From: Planctomycetaceae bacterium
Lineage (GTDB): Bacteria; Planctomycetota; Phycisphaerae; Tepidisphaerales; Tepidisphaeraceae
Direction of reading: 5' to 3'
Length of the DNA: 64,000 nt
Assembly (NCBI GenBank): GCA_027487775.1
Contig: JAIYCY010000029.1
Span: forward strand, 186,001 to 250,000
The position numbers and the translations under genes were made by a program. How positions within the stretch are numbered: position 1 is the stretch's first letter; each line of letters begins with the position of its first letter. Under the pieces are notes generated by a model. The model was not told where the DNA came from. It did not search any database and saw nothing but the letters and a program-made list of their open reading frames with translations. Below are positions 8,012-15,976 of this stretch, in pieces.

Positions 8012-9058
8012 ATGTTGAGTTTGTTTGATCCATTGATGTTGCGGGGATTGACGTTGCGGAATCGGGTGGGGATGAGCCCGATGTGCATGTATCAGGCGCG
8101 AGGTGGTTTTGTGTCGGACTGGCATCGTGTGCATTACCCGACGCGTGCGGTGGGTGGTGTGGGTTTGGTGATTGTGGAGGCGACCGCGGTTGAGGCGCGG
8201 GGTGTGATTTCACCTGGTGACTTGGGGATATGGTCGGATGATCATGTGGAGGGTTTGAGTGAGTTGGTGCGATTGATCGGTCAGCACGGTGCAGCGCCTG
8301 CGATCCAGATCGCGCATGCGGGTAGGAAGAGCGGCGGGATCGAGTGGGAGGGCGAGGAGGTTTTGGATCCGATTGGACCGATGGCGGAGGCGTTTACGGA
8401 GAAGCGTGCGTTGCCGCGTTCGATGGACGAGCGGGAGATCGCGCGGGTGCGGGATGCATTTGTGACGGCGGCTCGTCGGGCGGTGGCGGCGGGTTTTGCG
8501 GCGATCGAGATTCACATGGCGCACGGGTATTTATTGCATTCTTTTTTGAGTCCGATCACGAATCGACGTGAGGACGGCTGGGGCGGATCGTTTTCGAATC
8601 GGTTGCGGTTTCCGATGTTGGTGGTGGAGGGGGTGAGGCGCGTGATGCCGGTGGAGATGCCGTTGTTGGTGCGGATCAGCGCGCGTGATCCTGAGCCGGG
8701 TGGATGGACCGTGGAAGATAGTGCGTTGTTGGCGACGGAACTGAAGCGACGTGGGGTGGACATGGTGGACTGTTCGAGCGGCGGGGCGACGCCTGCGGGC
8801 TGGACGAATGGTCATCCGCATTATCAGGTGGGCTTGGCGGAGCATGTTCGGCGGGAGTCGGGGATCGCGACGGCGGCGGTGGGCGTGATTACGGAGGCGG
8901 CGCGTGCGGATGAGTTGATTAAGCGTGGGAGTTGCGATGTGGTGTTGCTGGGTCGTGAGTTGCTCAGGAATCCGTATTGGACGTTGGGCGCGATGAAGTC
9001 GCTGGGCGTTGCGAAGCCGGATTGGCCGCGACCGTATCGGAGTGCGTGGGAGGGATGA
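8012..9058 (+). CDS. Old-yellow-enzyme family oxidoreductase, YqjM-like
   Basis: FMN-dependent ene-reductase (NADH:flavin oxidoreductase / NADPH dehydrogenase). The ATG at 8012 gives MLSLFDPLMLRGLTLRNRVG and places Cys25 in the MSPMCMY motif, the redox-tuning cysteine of the YqjM branch (Cys26 there). The TIM-barrel hallmarks follow: HAGRK, then EIHMAHGYLLHSFLSPITNR, then the phosphate-binding segment VGVITEA and the C-terminal LGRELLRNPYW. The length of 348 residues is typical of this class. A longer GTG/ATG start at 7922 is possible, but the added residues do not resemble the family. The physiological substrate is unknown; xenobiotic enones are typical in vitro substrates of the class. No partner gene is evident. 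Confidence 0.9.
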   Translation: MLSLFDPLMLRGLTLRNRVGMSPMCMYQARGGFVSDWHRVHYPTRAVGGVGLVIVEATAVEARGVISPGDLGIWSDDHVEGLSELVRLIGQHGAAPAIQIAHAGRKSGGIEWEGEEVLDPIGPMAEAFTEKRALPRSMDEREIARVRDAFVTAARRAVAAGFAAIEIHMAHGYLLHSFLSPITNRREDGWGGSFSNRLRFPMLVVEGVRRVMPVEMPLLVRISARDPEPGGWTVEDSALLATELKRRGVDMVDCSSGGATPAGWTNGHPHYQVGLAEHVRRESGIATAAVGVITEAARADELIKRGSCDVVLLGRELLRNPYWTLGAMKSLGVAKPDWPRPYRSAWEG

Positions 9059-9239
9059 TTCGATCGATCGGATCAAGCTGCGGATGAATTGCCGGTGAAT
9101 TGCGCGTCAAATCGAATGGCCGGGTGTGAAAACGGTGCTAGAATTGGTCTGATCGACAGGCGGTACGGGCATCCGAGCGGTCGGTGCGTGACGGTGCAAC
9201 GATGTTGTAAGCGAACAGCGATTAGAGGACGTGATCGAG

Positions 9240-9452
9240 ATGGAAGCTGGGAGTTTAGAATCTGAGACGATCGCGGAGATCGAGCGGCTGGAGCTGTCGG
9301 CGCGTCAGTTGAGGCCACGTGTCGAGTCGACGCGTCGTCCGGAGGAGCGGGCGGTGCTTGAGCGGCAGTTGGTGGATTTGCGGGGTCAGATCAGTCGGCT
9401 GCGTGAGCGTTTGAACCCGCGTCCGTCGCGATTGGTACCGTTTAAGGATTGA
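9240..9452 (+). CDS. Small coiled-coil protein, function unknown
   Basis: A 70-residue charged protein (MEAGSLESETIAEIERLELS...) predicted by eye to be mostly one or two long helices with heptad-like Leu/Ile spacing: IAEIERLELSARQLRPRV, then VLERQLVDLRGQISRLRERL. The AGAGGA at 9223-9228 lies 11 nt before the ATG at 9240 and only 2 nt before the GTG at 9231, so the ATG is preferred. I do not recognise a family. It lies alone between the OYE gene and the convergent prepilin-like gene, and a TAGAAT -10-like box sits about 95 nt upstream. Confidence 0.6.
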   Translation: MEAGSLESETIAEIERLELSARQLRPRVESTRRPEERAVLERQLVDLRGQISRLRERLNPRPSRLVPFKD

Positions 9453-9482
9453 GTGCCCCGCGACGCGTGCTTTCTTCTCGCC

Positions 9483-9513
9483 GGGTGCATGCTTTGCAAA
9501 GGCTGCATGCCCC
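9483..9513. other. Palindromic hairpin between convergent genes
   Basis: GGGTGCATGC (9483-9492) pairs, with one bulge, with GCATGCCCC (9505-9513), and the loop contains the palindrome TTTGCAAA. It lies between the small coiled-coil gene and the end of the prepilin-like gene. There is no T-run, so its role is unclear. Confidence 0.4.
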
Positions 9514-9553
9514 GAGAAACATAATTGCGATGTGCTGGTAGATGGGGCGGCGA

Positions 9554-10498
9554 TCAGCGGTAGAGTTTACCGAGCTCGGACCAGATGAGGGGCATGTTGG
9601 GGTTGCGGGTGAGTCCGAGTGCGGTGATGTCGCGTGTTTCGCCTGCTGCGGGTGCGACGGGTTGTCCGGAGGCGTTGAGGTATTCGCTCTCCCAGCTGTC
9701 GACGATGATGTATTGTTGGGGCGCGCGGAGGGGTTTTCGGATGCGTTTGAGGTCGTTGACGAGTCGGACGTGTCCGTCGACGAAGAGGATATTTGCGCCA
9801 TCACGATGGCGGAGTGCGGGGTTGGCTTGGGTGGTGTCTCCGACTTCCATGGAGAATTGGCCGGATTCCCATTGTGAGGGGATGGGGCCTGTGGTGTCGA
9901 TGGAGACTCCGTCTCCGACCATGACGAATCTGGAGGTTTGTTTCATGTCGGTGATCTTGGCGGGTCCGTAGCGTGTGGTGGTGGAGGGGTTGGTGGGATT
10001 GGGTCGTGGCGGGTAGTTGTTTTTGCGGAGCATCGAGTTCATTTTGTAGGTGCGGGCGAACTCGAGGACGTTGTCTTGAGCGCCAGAGTCTCTGGCATCG
10101 CCGAGTTGGTTCCAGACGATGCACTGCTTGTACTTTTTGTACGCGCGGCCGGCCGCGACGCCTGTAGCGCCTTGTCGGCCTTGTTTGGCGCTGAGGTATC
10201 GGTCGATGGCGTTGAACCAGAGTGTGGATTCGCCGAAGGTGGTTGTGGGGTAGGGCAGAGCGCCTTTGAAGTCGTTGACGTAGCCGTTGAAGGCGATGCC
10301 GATTTGGCGGAGGTTGCTGGCGCATTGGGCGGTTTGTGCCTGAGCGCGGACCTTTCCGAGTGCGGGCAGGAGGATGCTGACGAGCAGCGCGATGATGCCG
10401 ATGACGACGAGGAGTTCGACGAGCGTGAATCCGCGGTTCGGGTAAGGATGTTTGTTCAAGGTCTTGATTTTCAGGGGTTCAATGCTTCCGGTTTTCAT
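9554..10498 (-). CDS. Prepilin-type N-terminal cleavage/methylation protein with H-X9-DG end
   Basis: Secreted pseudopilin-like protein of a kind greatly expanded in planctomycetes. A short basic leader ends in RGF^TLVELLVVIGIIALLVSILLP, the class III prepilin signal with Glu+5, at about residues 22-45; the prepilin peptidase would cut after the Gly. A helical spine and a Cys-containing globular domain follow (CASNLRQIGIAFNGYV). The C-terminal RHRDGANILFVDGHVRLV is the H-X9-DG motif characteristic of this group. The length of 314 residues is ordinary. Its function is unknown; a role in secretion or surface structure is inferred only from the signal. It is a single gene with no type II or type IV pilus assembly gene nearby. 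Confidence 0.9.
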   Translation of the reverse strand: MKTGSIEPLKIKTLNKHPYPNRGFTLVELLVVIGIIALLVSILLPALGKVRAQAQTAQCASNLRQIGIAFNGYVNDFKGALPYPTTTFGESTLWFNAIDRYLSAKQGRQGATGVAAGRAYKKYKQCIVWNQLGDARDSGAQDNVLEFARTYKMNSMLRKNNYPPRPNPTNPSTTTRYGPAKITDMKQTSRFVMVGDGVSIDTTGPIPSQWESGQFSMEVGDTTQANPALRHRDGANILFVDGHVRLVNDLKRIRKPLRAPQQYIIVDSWESEYLNASGQPVAPAAGETRDITALGLTRNPNMPLIWSELGKLYR

Positions 10499-10756
10499 GT
10501 TTCTGTCTCGATCATTTACTACACAACGATTTCAATGCTAGCACGGCGCCCCAGCGTGGAACGGCGAGATCATTTTCATGTCCACGACAGCTAGGTGCTC
10601 GGCCAGTAGTTGCCGAGATGCGAAACCATACAAGCGGTGTGTGTGGTTACTGATAGGAGATAATGAGGGTTGGGTTAGTGCGAGTGGGGGGAGAGTGAGA
10701 TTTTGGAGGCGTTGGGTGGCTGTATGGTTGTTGGCAGAGGTGTTGGGGCAGCCGGC

Positions 10757-12610
10757 TCACTCGGGTGATTCGATATTGTCAGGTTGCTGCGGGAATGGTT
10801 TTGCAGCGGTGGGATCAAGTACGGCTTCTTGGAGGATCGCTGGGTGCTGCTTGGCGAGTTCTGACAAGCGAGCTGCTGCAGCGACGACCGGAGCGCGAGG
10901 GCTGGTGAATGTTAGAACTGATCGATATCTCCGCGCCGCCTCTTGGATATCGCCAGCTGATTCGAAATTCTGCGCTTGGAGCATCAGGTTCACGGCCGCG
11001 ATATCGCTTTGGATCGAGGTGGTTTGGGACGGGTCGGGCAGTACGTCTCTGACGATGGTGAGGATTTCGAGTGCTTTGCGAAAATCAGATTCGACCATGT
11101 GGATTCCGGCAATCTCCAATAACTGTAGCCCTGGATCGGGATCATCTTCGAGCGTCCTTGATCCGAGTATGCCGGAGGCTTGGACGTAATCGCGTGCCAG
11201 TGCGCGAGAGAAACGTCGGACGGATTCCGTCCATCGGTGACGCGCTCGTGTTCGGTTGCGCATGTAACGGTCAAAGCTGTCTCGAAACTGGATGAGGTCT
11301 GCTGCGGCGAGGCCCTCTTTGGCGATCTGCAGGTGCCGAACACTGGTTTGCAAAGACTGGAGTTCACGTAGCAGCTCTGCCCCTTCGTCGATCAGTGAAT
11401 CGTGGTTCGATTCACGATCGACGGGCACCCAAGGTTTGAGATCAGCGACAGCGCCGAGCAATTGATCGAGGTTTTGTGCGGAATCGATGCGTTCGACGAT
11501 CGGTTTAAGGCGAGGATCTGCGTAGACCTCGCCCCGTTGGAGGATGAGTGTGCGCAATTCTGTGATTCGTCGTGTGGTGATGTCTTCGGGAAAGAGGTTC
11601 ACGCGATGGTGCAGTTCATTTGCCTGAAAATCGCTGCGGGCGCGTTGGAGTTTGTTCAGGGAGGCGATGTAGCGTTTTTGCTCGTGGAATTTTGTCGATT
11701 CGAGCCAGCCTCGAATTGCGGATGCGGTGGCGGAGGCTTGTCGTTGGAGCGTGGCATCTGTGTGAAACTTGCCTTCGAGGGGTTCGATCTGTGAGAGGAG
11801 TTGCGCGATTCGCTCAGAGCCTGGATTCGACGGGAGTTCTGATTCTAGGGCGCGTGCAATGCTGTCGATGTGTGCCGAAATGTTGGACGTCAGGACGGCT
11901 CTGCGATGGTTGGCGATTGCGGCCAGACGGGGTTCATTGTTCAGATTTGCAAGCATGGAGAGTTCGCCGATCTGATCCAAGATCGATCGACCGACCGTTG
12001 CTCGATCCAGTGTGCTCAGGTTCATTTTGAGTTGTTGCAGCGCGTTCAGCTCAGTCGGCTTTCTTTGTCGCATGCCTTGAATGCGTTCGGCGCGATCGAC
12101 AAGTGCGGTCAGCTCGTTGAGAAGGTTGGCGATTGTGGTCGAGTCGACATCGGCGGGGATCGTGGAGATTTTAGCCTTCATATCCTGGATCGCATGAAGC
12201 ACCCGATCGACTTCGCGTTCTTCGAATGCCTCGAGTTGTGTCTTGAGATGCTGCCATGCTGTTCGGAGTGGCTCGTTAGTCATCTCGGATGCAGCGAGAC
12301 TGACCTGATGGATCGCCTGGTTCGGTGTGAGTTCAGGGTTGCTGAGGAACTGCTCTACGGCTCGCATGCGTTCCATGGCTAGAGTGAGCGTTCGTGCATC
12401 GAGGGCGCCATCTCTCAGTTGATCAGCGAGGATTTGCCTGATCTGCACCAAGGCGTTTCGCACGCTGTCGCGGCTGTCGGTTTCGACGGTCGTATCGGTG
12501 GCAATGGTGGATTCAGGCGACGGCGATGTTACGGGTTCTTGGGTCACGCCCATCGCAGCGGTTGATCCGCACGCGATCATCAGCAACCCGAGTACAAATG
12601 CACGATTCAT
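10757..12610 (-). CDS. Large exported helical protein, unknown function
   Basis: A 617-residue protein with an N-terminal signal sequence (MNRAFVLGLLMIACGSTAAMG). LMIAC could serve as a weak lipobox, or signal peptidase I could cut after AMG. The mature part is almost wholly helical and charged, with coiled-coil-like stretches (for example residues 75-170 and 300-420). The last 120 residues look TPR-like (FRKALEILTIVRDVLPD, then ESAGDIQEAARRYRSVL). No catalytic motif is visible. It lies upstream of the prepilin-like gene on the same strand, but about 258 bp separate them, so a shared operon is unlikely. A periplasmic scaffold is a guess from structure only. Confidence 0.75.
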   Translation of the reverse strand: MNRAFVLGLLMIACGSTAAMGVTQEPVTSPSPESTIATDTTVETDSRDSVRNALVQIRQILADQLRDGALDARTLTLAMERMRAVEQFLSNPELTPNQAIHQVSLAASEMTNEPLRTAWQHLKTQLEAFEEREVDRVLHAIQDMKAKISTIPADVDSTTIANLLNELTALVDRAERIQGMRQRKPTELNALQQLKMNLSTLDRATVGRSILDQIGELSMLANLNNEPRLAAIANHRRAVLTSNISAHIDSIARALESELPSNPGSERIAQLLSQIEPLEGKFHTDATLQRQASATASAIRGWLESTKFHEQKRYIASLNKLQRARSDFQANELHHRVNLFPEDITTRRITELRTLILQRGEVYADPRLKPIVERIDSAQNLDQLLGAVADLKPWVPVDRESNHDSLIDEGAELLRELQSLQTSVRHLQIAKEGLAAADLIQFRDSFDRYMRNRTRARHRWTESVRRFSRALARDYVQASGILGSRTLEDDPDPGLQLLEIAGIHMVESDFRKALEILTIVRDVLPDPSQTTSIQSDIAAVNLMLQAQNFESAGDIQEAARRYRSVLTFTSPRAPVVAAAARLSELAKQHPAILQEAVLDPTAAKPFPQQPDNIESPE

Positions 12611-12803
12611 CGATCACCCCTGCGGTAGAGACCTTGAGTAGACCACGGCTTGGATCCAACGCGATCGAGGGATTCGAGTATAGCGGGTTTGTCGGTTCGG
12701 ACCAATTCTTGAGTGGACGATCGGAAGGGTTGCCTGTCCGTTGTTGAGGTGTGGGGGCTGCGACATTCACACGCCGTGGGGTTTCGCGTAAAACGGTGGG
12801 TCT

Positions 12804-14114
12804 ATGCTGGACCCGAAACTGTTGCGTGATACGCCGGACCTGGTGAAAGAGGCGACGATTCGTAAGCGGATCGGCTCTCCGGAGCTTGTGGATCAATGGC
12901 GGGTGGTGGATGAGCGTCGTCGTGGGGCGCAGACGCGTGCGGATGCGTTTCGTGCCGAGCAGGGGAAGATCGGTGGAGAGGTTGGGAAGTTGAAGGGCAA
13001 GCTGAAGGGCGGGTCATCGCCGGAGCTGGAAGCGCTTCTCGCGCGGGCGGCGGAGATCAAGCAGCAGTACGAGGCTGCGGTCGCGGAGCAATCGAGCGCC
13101 GAAGCGGAGGCGGCGGAGTTGATGTTGCGTTTGCCGGCGGTTCCTGATTTGGGTTGGCCGGTGGGTCGAGACGACTCTGAGAACGTGCAGCTTAGGACCT
13201 GGCACGCGCCGGGCCGTGAGCCACGTGATCTTGCTGCGGGTGAGTTGGATCATGTCGCGCTCGGGCAGAAGCTGGGGGTTTTGGATTTCGAGCGAGGTGT
13301 GAAGCTGGCGGGTTCGCGTTCGTATGTGCTGCGTGGCGCGGGTGCGTTGTTGTATCAGGCGGTTCTGCGGTTTGCGTTGGATGAGTTGATCAAGAAGGGT
13401 TGGGAATCGCAGGTGGTTCCGGTGCTGGTGACGGAGAAGTGCATGGTCGGGACGGGCTATTTCCCCGGCGGGCGGGATCAGGCGTATGTGACGCAGGATG
13501 GGAGTGCGTTGGTGGGGACGAGCGAGGTTCCGCTGGCGAGTTTTTTTGCCGATGAGATTTTGGATGAGGCTCAACTTCCGTTGCGTTTGTGTGCGCAGAG
13601 TGTCTGCTTCAGGCGTGAAGCCGGCGCGGCGGGCAAAGACACGGCAGGGCTTTATCGGGTGCATCAGTTCGACAAGGTCGAGCAGGTGGTCATTCATAAG
13701 GCCGACGACGGGGAGCACGCGCAGTTGCATGAGGAGATTTTGGGGAATGCCGAGCAGATTTTGCAGAAGCTGGGTCTTGCGTATCGGGTGCTGCAGGTGT
13801 GCACGGGTGACATGGGTCAGGGCAAGTGGCGGATGTACGACTTGGAGACGTGGATGCCGAGTCGTCGGGCGTATGGCGAGACGCACAGCGCAAGCGCACT
13901 GCGTGATTTTCAATCGCGTCGTTTGAATCTGCGATATCGAAAGTTGGGGGAGAAGAGCCCTGGCTTTACGTACACGCTCAACAACACGGCGATCGCGTGT
14001 CCGCGCGTGTTGATCGCGTTGTTGGAGACGTATCAAACGCCCGAAGGGAGCGTGCGGATTCCCGACGTGCTGGTGCCTTACATGCACGGGCAGACGATGT
14101 TGACGGGGCGATGA
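12804..14114 (+). CDS. serS: Seryl-tRNA synthetase
   Basis: Class II aminoacyl-tRNA synthetase that charges tRNA-Ser (and tRNA-Sec where present). The N-terminal MLDPKLLRDTPDLVKEA begins the long antiparallel coiled-coil arm (about residues 25-105: KIGGEVGKLKGKLKG... AEIKQQYEAAVAEQ). The catalytic domain follows with class II motif 2 as CFRREAGAAGKDTAGLYRVHQFDKVEQ and motif 3 ending in the usual tRNA-synthetase arginine (LIALLETYQTPEGSVRIPDVL). The 436-residue length is typical. The arm is slightly enriched in Gly/Ser (GGSSPE). It is a single gene on the plus strand, convergent with tsaD. Confidence 0.97.
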   Translation: MLDPKLLRDTPDLVKEATIRKRIGSPELVDQWRVVDERRRGAQTRADAFRAEQGKIGGEVGKLKGKLKGGSSPELEALLARAAEIKQQYEAAVAEQSSAEAEAAELMLRLPAVPDLGWPVGRDDSENVQLRTWHAPGREPRDLAAGELDHVALGQKLGVLDFERGVKLAGSRSYVLRGAGALLYQAVLRFALDELIKKGWESQVVPVLVTEKCMVGTGYFPGGRDQAYVTQDGSALVGTSEVPLASFFADEILDEAQLPLRLCAQSVCFRREAGAAGKDTAGLYRVHQFDKVEQVVIHKADDGEHAQLHEEILGNAEQILQKLGLAYRVLQVCTGDMGQGKWRMYDLETWMPSRRAYGETHSASALRDFQSRRLNLRYRKLGEKSPGFTYTLNNTAIACPRVLIALLETYQTPEGSVRIPDVLVPYMHGQTMLTGR

Positions 14115-14202
14115 GATGCGAAAGCGCAGAAGATTTCGTCGCGATTGTTCGTCGCGGATTTCGTTGGCGTGATATCGAGTGGCTAGGTTGTTCGCGTAAG
14201 CG

Positions 14203-15246
14203 TCAGGGGATGGCTGACATGGGGCTGGCGTCGAGGTTGAGTGAGCCTTGGTGTCCGGTTGAGAGCAGGTGATGTCCGAGTCCTGCGATCATGGCGGCAT
14301 TGTCGGTGCAGTAGGGCATGGCGGGCAGATGGACGGGGAGGCCCAGCGAAGGGAGGGCTGCGCGGAGTCCGCGATTGGCGCTGACGCCTCCGCCGACGAT
14401 GAGACTTTGGGCGGGGTTTCCTTGCGCGTTTGCTTGATCGACGGCGCGGCGTAGCTTGGTGAGGATTGTGTCGATGCAGGATTGTTGAAAGCTTGCGATG
14501 ACGTTGTTGCGATCGGTCTGACTGAGGGAGCTGGCGTCGCGTTCGCGTCCAGTGGGTCCGCGGACGTGGTAGAGGACGGACGTTTTGAGACCTGAGAAGC
14601 TGAAGTTGAGTGAGTCGCGTGCGAGGAGTGAGCGTGGGAAATGGATGGCGTTTGGGTCTCCGAGGGAGGCGAGTCGATCGAGAACGGGCCCGCCGGGGTA
14701 TCCGAGCCCGAGGATAGCGCTGACTTTGTCGTAGGCTTCGCCGACGGCGTCATCGATGGTTCGCCCGATGCAATGGATGTCGGAGAAGCTGCGGACGAGG
14801 TAAAGGGCGGTGTGTCCGCCGGAGCAGACGAGCCCGATGGCAGGGAGTTTGGGTTCGGATGGCGGGTGGGTGTCTGTGGTGTGGAGTCGTGAGGCGTAGA
14901 GGTGGGCGGCGACATGATCGACGCCGATGAGGGGCAGTCCGAGCGACCATGCGAGCGTTTTGGCGGCGGAGAGACCGACGAGCAGGCTGCCGATGAGTCC
15001 TGGTCGATGAGCGACTGCGATGGCGTGGATTTGTTGAAATGAGGCGTCTGCCTCGTCGAGAGCCTGTTTGATGACAGGCATGATGGCCTGGACATGGGCG
15101 CGGCTGGCGATTTCGGGGACGACGCCCGCGTAGACGGCGTGTAGATCGACTTGGGAGGCGACGACGTTGGAGCGCACGATGACGCCGTCCTCGACGACGG
15201 AGGCGGCGGTTTCGTCGCAGGTGCTTTCGATGCCGAGAATCCGCAT
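14203..15246 (-). CDS. tsaD: tRNA N6-adenosine threonylcarbamoyltransferase TsaD
   Basis: Catalytic subunit of t6A37 modification in ANN-decoding tRNAs; it transfers the threonylcarbamoyl group made by TsaC/TsaB2. The ATG at 15246 gives the canonical N-terminus MRILGIESTCDETAASVV; the extra upstream frame is unrelated. The ASKHA signatures are present: the metal-binding HVAAH, LVCSGGHTALYLV, AVGEAYDKVSAILGLGYPGGP, and IVGGGVSANRGLRAAL. The C-terminal YCTDNAAMIAGLG, with its metal-ligand Asp, is intact. The 347-residue length is normal. The partner tsaE lies about 13 kb away in this window. The gene is divergent from infA over about 130 bp. Confidence 0.97.
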   Translation of the reverse strand: MRILGIESTCDETAASVVEDGVIVRSNVVASQVDLHAVYAGVVPEIASRAHVQAIMPVIKQALDEADASFQQIHAIAVAHRPGLIGSLLVGLSAAKTLAWSLGLPLIGVDHVAAHLYASRLHTTDTHPPSEPKLPAIGLVCSGGHTALYLVRSFSDIHCIGRTIDDAVGEAYDKVSAILGLGYPGGPVLDRLASLGDPNAIHFPRSLLARDSLNFSFSGLKTSVLYHVRGPTGRERDASSLSQTDRNNVIASFQQSCIDTILTKLRRAVDQANAQGNPAQSLIVGGGVSANRGLRAALPSLGLPVHLPAMPYCTDNAAMIAGLGHHLLSTGHQGSLNLDASPMSAIP

Positions 15247-15377
15247 GAAACTGTGAGAATAGTGCAATTGTCGGTGCGGTGCATCTGTGGAGTGGGGAAG
15301 GAGTCTCCGGTTCGGCTTGTGAGTTGGCGGGTTTTGGCTATGATTCTTGGTCCAACCCCGACCCGGAGACCGCACAC

Positions 15378-15599
15378 TTGGCCAAGACCGAAGCCATCGA
15401 AATGGAAGCCACCGTCACGCAGGCGCTTCCGAACGCCATGTTCAAGATCAAGCTCGACGGCACGGACCGCGAGATCCTTGGCTTTGTCTCCGGGAAAATG
15501 CGTAAGCACTTCATCCGCATTCTGCCGGGGGATCGCGTGAAGGTCGAGATCAGCCCTTACGACCTTGAGCGTGCCCGGATTGTGTTCCGCCAGAAGTGA
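15378..15599 (+). CDS. infA: Translation initiation factor IF-1, TTG start
   Basis: S1/OB-fold initiation factor that binds the ribosomal A-site. The conserved body ([20 protein letters not shown], then ISGKMRK-like [16 protein letters not shown], then [14 protein letters not shown]) matches the family along its whole length. Alignment to the universal MAKxxxIExEG start puts the initiator at the TTG at 15378, immediately before [13 protein letters not shown] at 15365-15368 is correctly spaced 9 nt upstream. The frame stays open farther upstream, but those residues are not IF-1-like. The protein is 73 residues. Codons are C-ending and purine-balanced, unlike most of the window, as expected for a highly expressed gene. 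Confidence 0.96.
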   Translation: MAKTEAIEMEATVTQALPNAMFKIKLDGTDREILGFVSGKMRKHFIRILPGDRVKVEISPYDLERARIVFRQK

Positions 15600-15760
15600 A
15601 TACGGTTGGGGCGAGCCGAAGCGAGGGGAATGGGACGCTTCGAAGATGGGGCACCGATCGCGAGCAGAACGGTCGAGTCCGCGTTCCGGCGTGGCCTTGG
15701 TGGATTGCGCTTTGAATCTCCGCCTCAAGTCCGCTGCCCCGTTATTCCGATAATCCTTGT

Positions 15761-15973
15761 ATGGGTCGTCGGGCGATGACAGATCGTGTGTCGCGTTTGA
15801 TCGAGCTTGCGCGTGCGCACCGTGCTACTCGTATTGCGGCGGCGGAGTTTATCCGACGTGCGATCCAGGAGCGTTTGGCATCGGGTCATGGTTGGGGGCC
15901 GGTTCTAAAGAGGGCCTCGGATCATCAGTCGGGTGCGTTCAAGCAAAATCGCTGCGAGGTCGATGGAAGTTAA
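15761..15973 (+). CDS. Small basic protein coupled to fliD, unknown
   Basis: A 70-residue, Arg/Ala-rich protein (MGRRAMTDRVSRLIELARAH...) with an N-terminal amphipathic helix (RLIELARAHRATRIAAAEFIRRAIQERL). Its stop codon is 3 nt before the fliD ATG, a spacing typical of translational coupling, and no other gene lies between. An alternative ATG at 15776 is equally plausible. I recognise no family. A flagellar role is inferred from position only; it could be a small export or assembly helper, or a spurious frame. Confidence 0.45.
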   Translation: MGRRAMTDRVSRLIELARAHRATRIAAAEFIRRAIQERLASGHGWGPVLKRASDHQSGAFKQNRCEVDGS

Positions 15974-15976
15974 GTC

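Noticed and set aside
10578..11189. Plus-strand frame over the 3' end of the large helical exported protein and its downstream gap
   Set aside because: Trp/Cys/Ser-rich shadow composition, no family and no ribosome binding site; the minus-strand gene is much better supported.
15279..15377. Longer N-terminus for IF-1
   Set aside because: The upstream residues are not IF-1-like and the TTG at 15378 aligns with the universal start and has a ribosome binding site.
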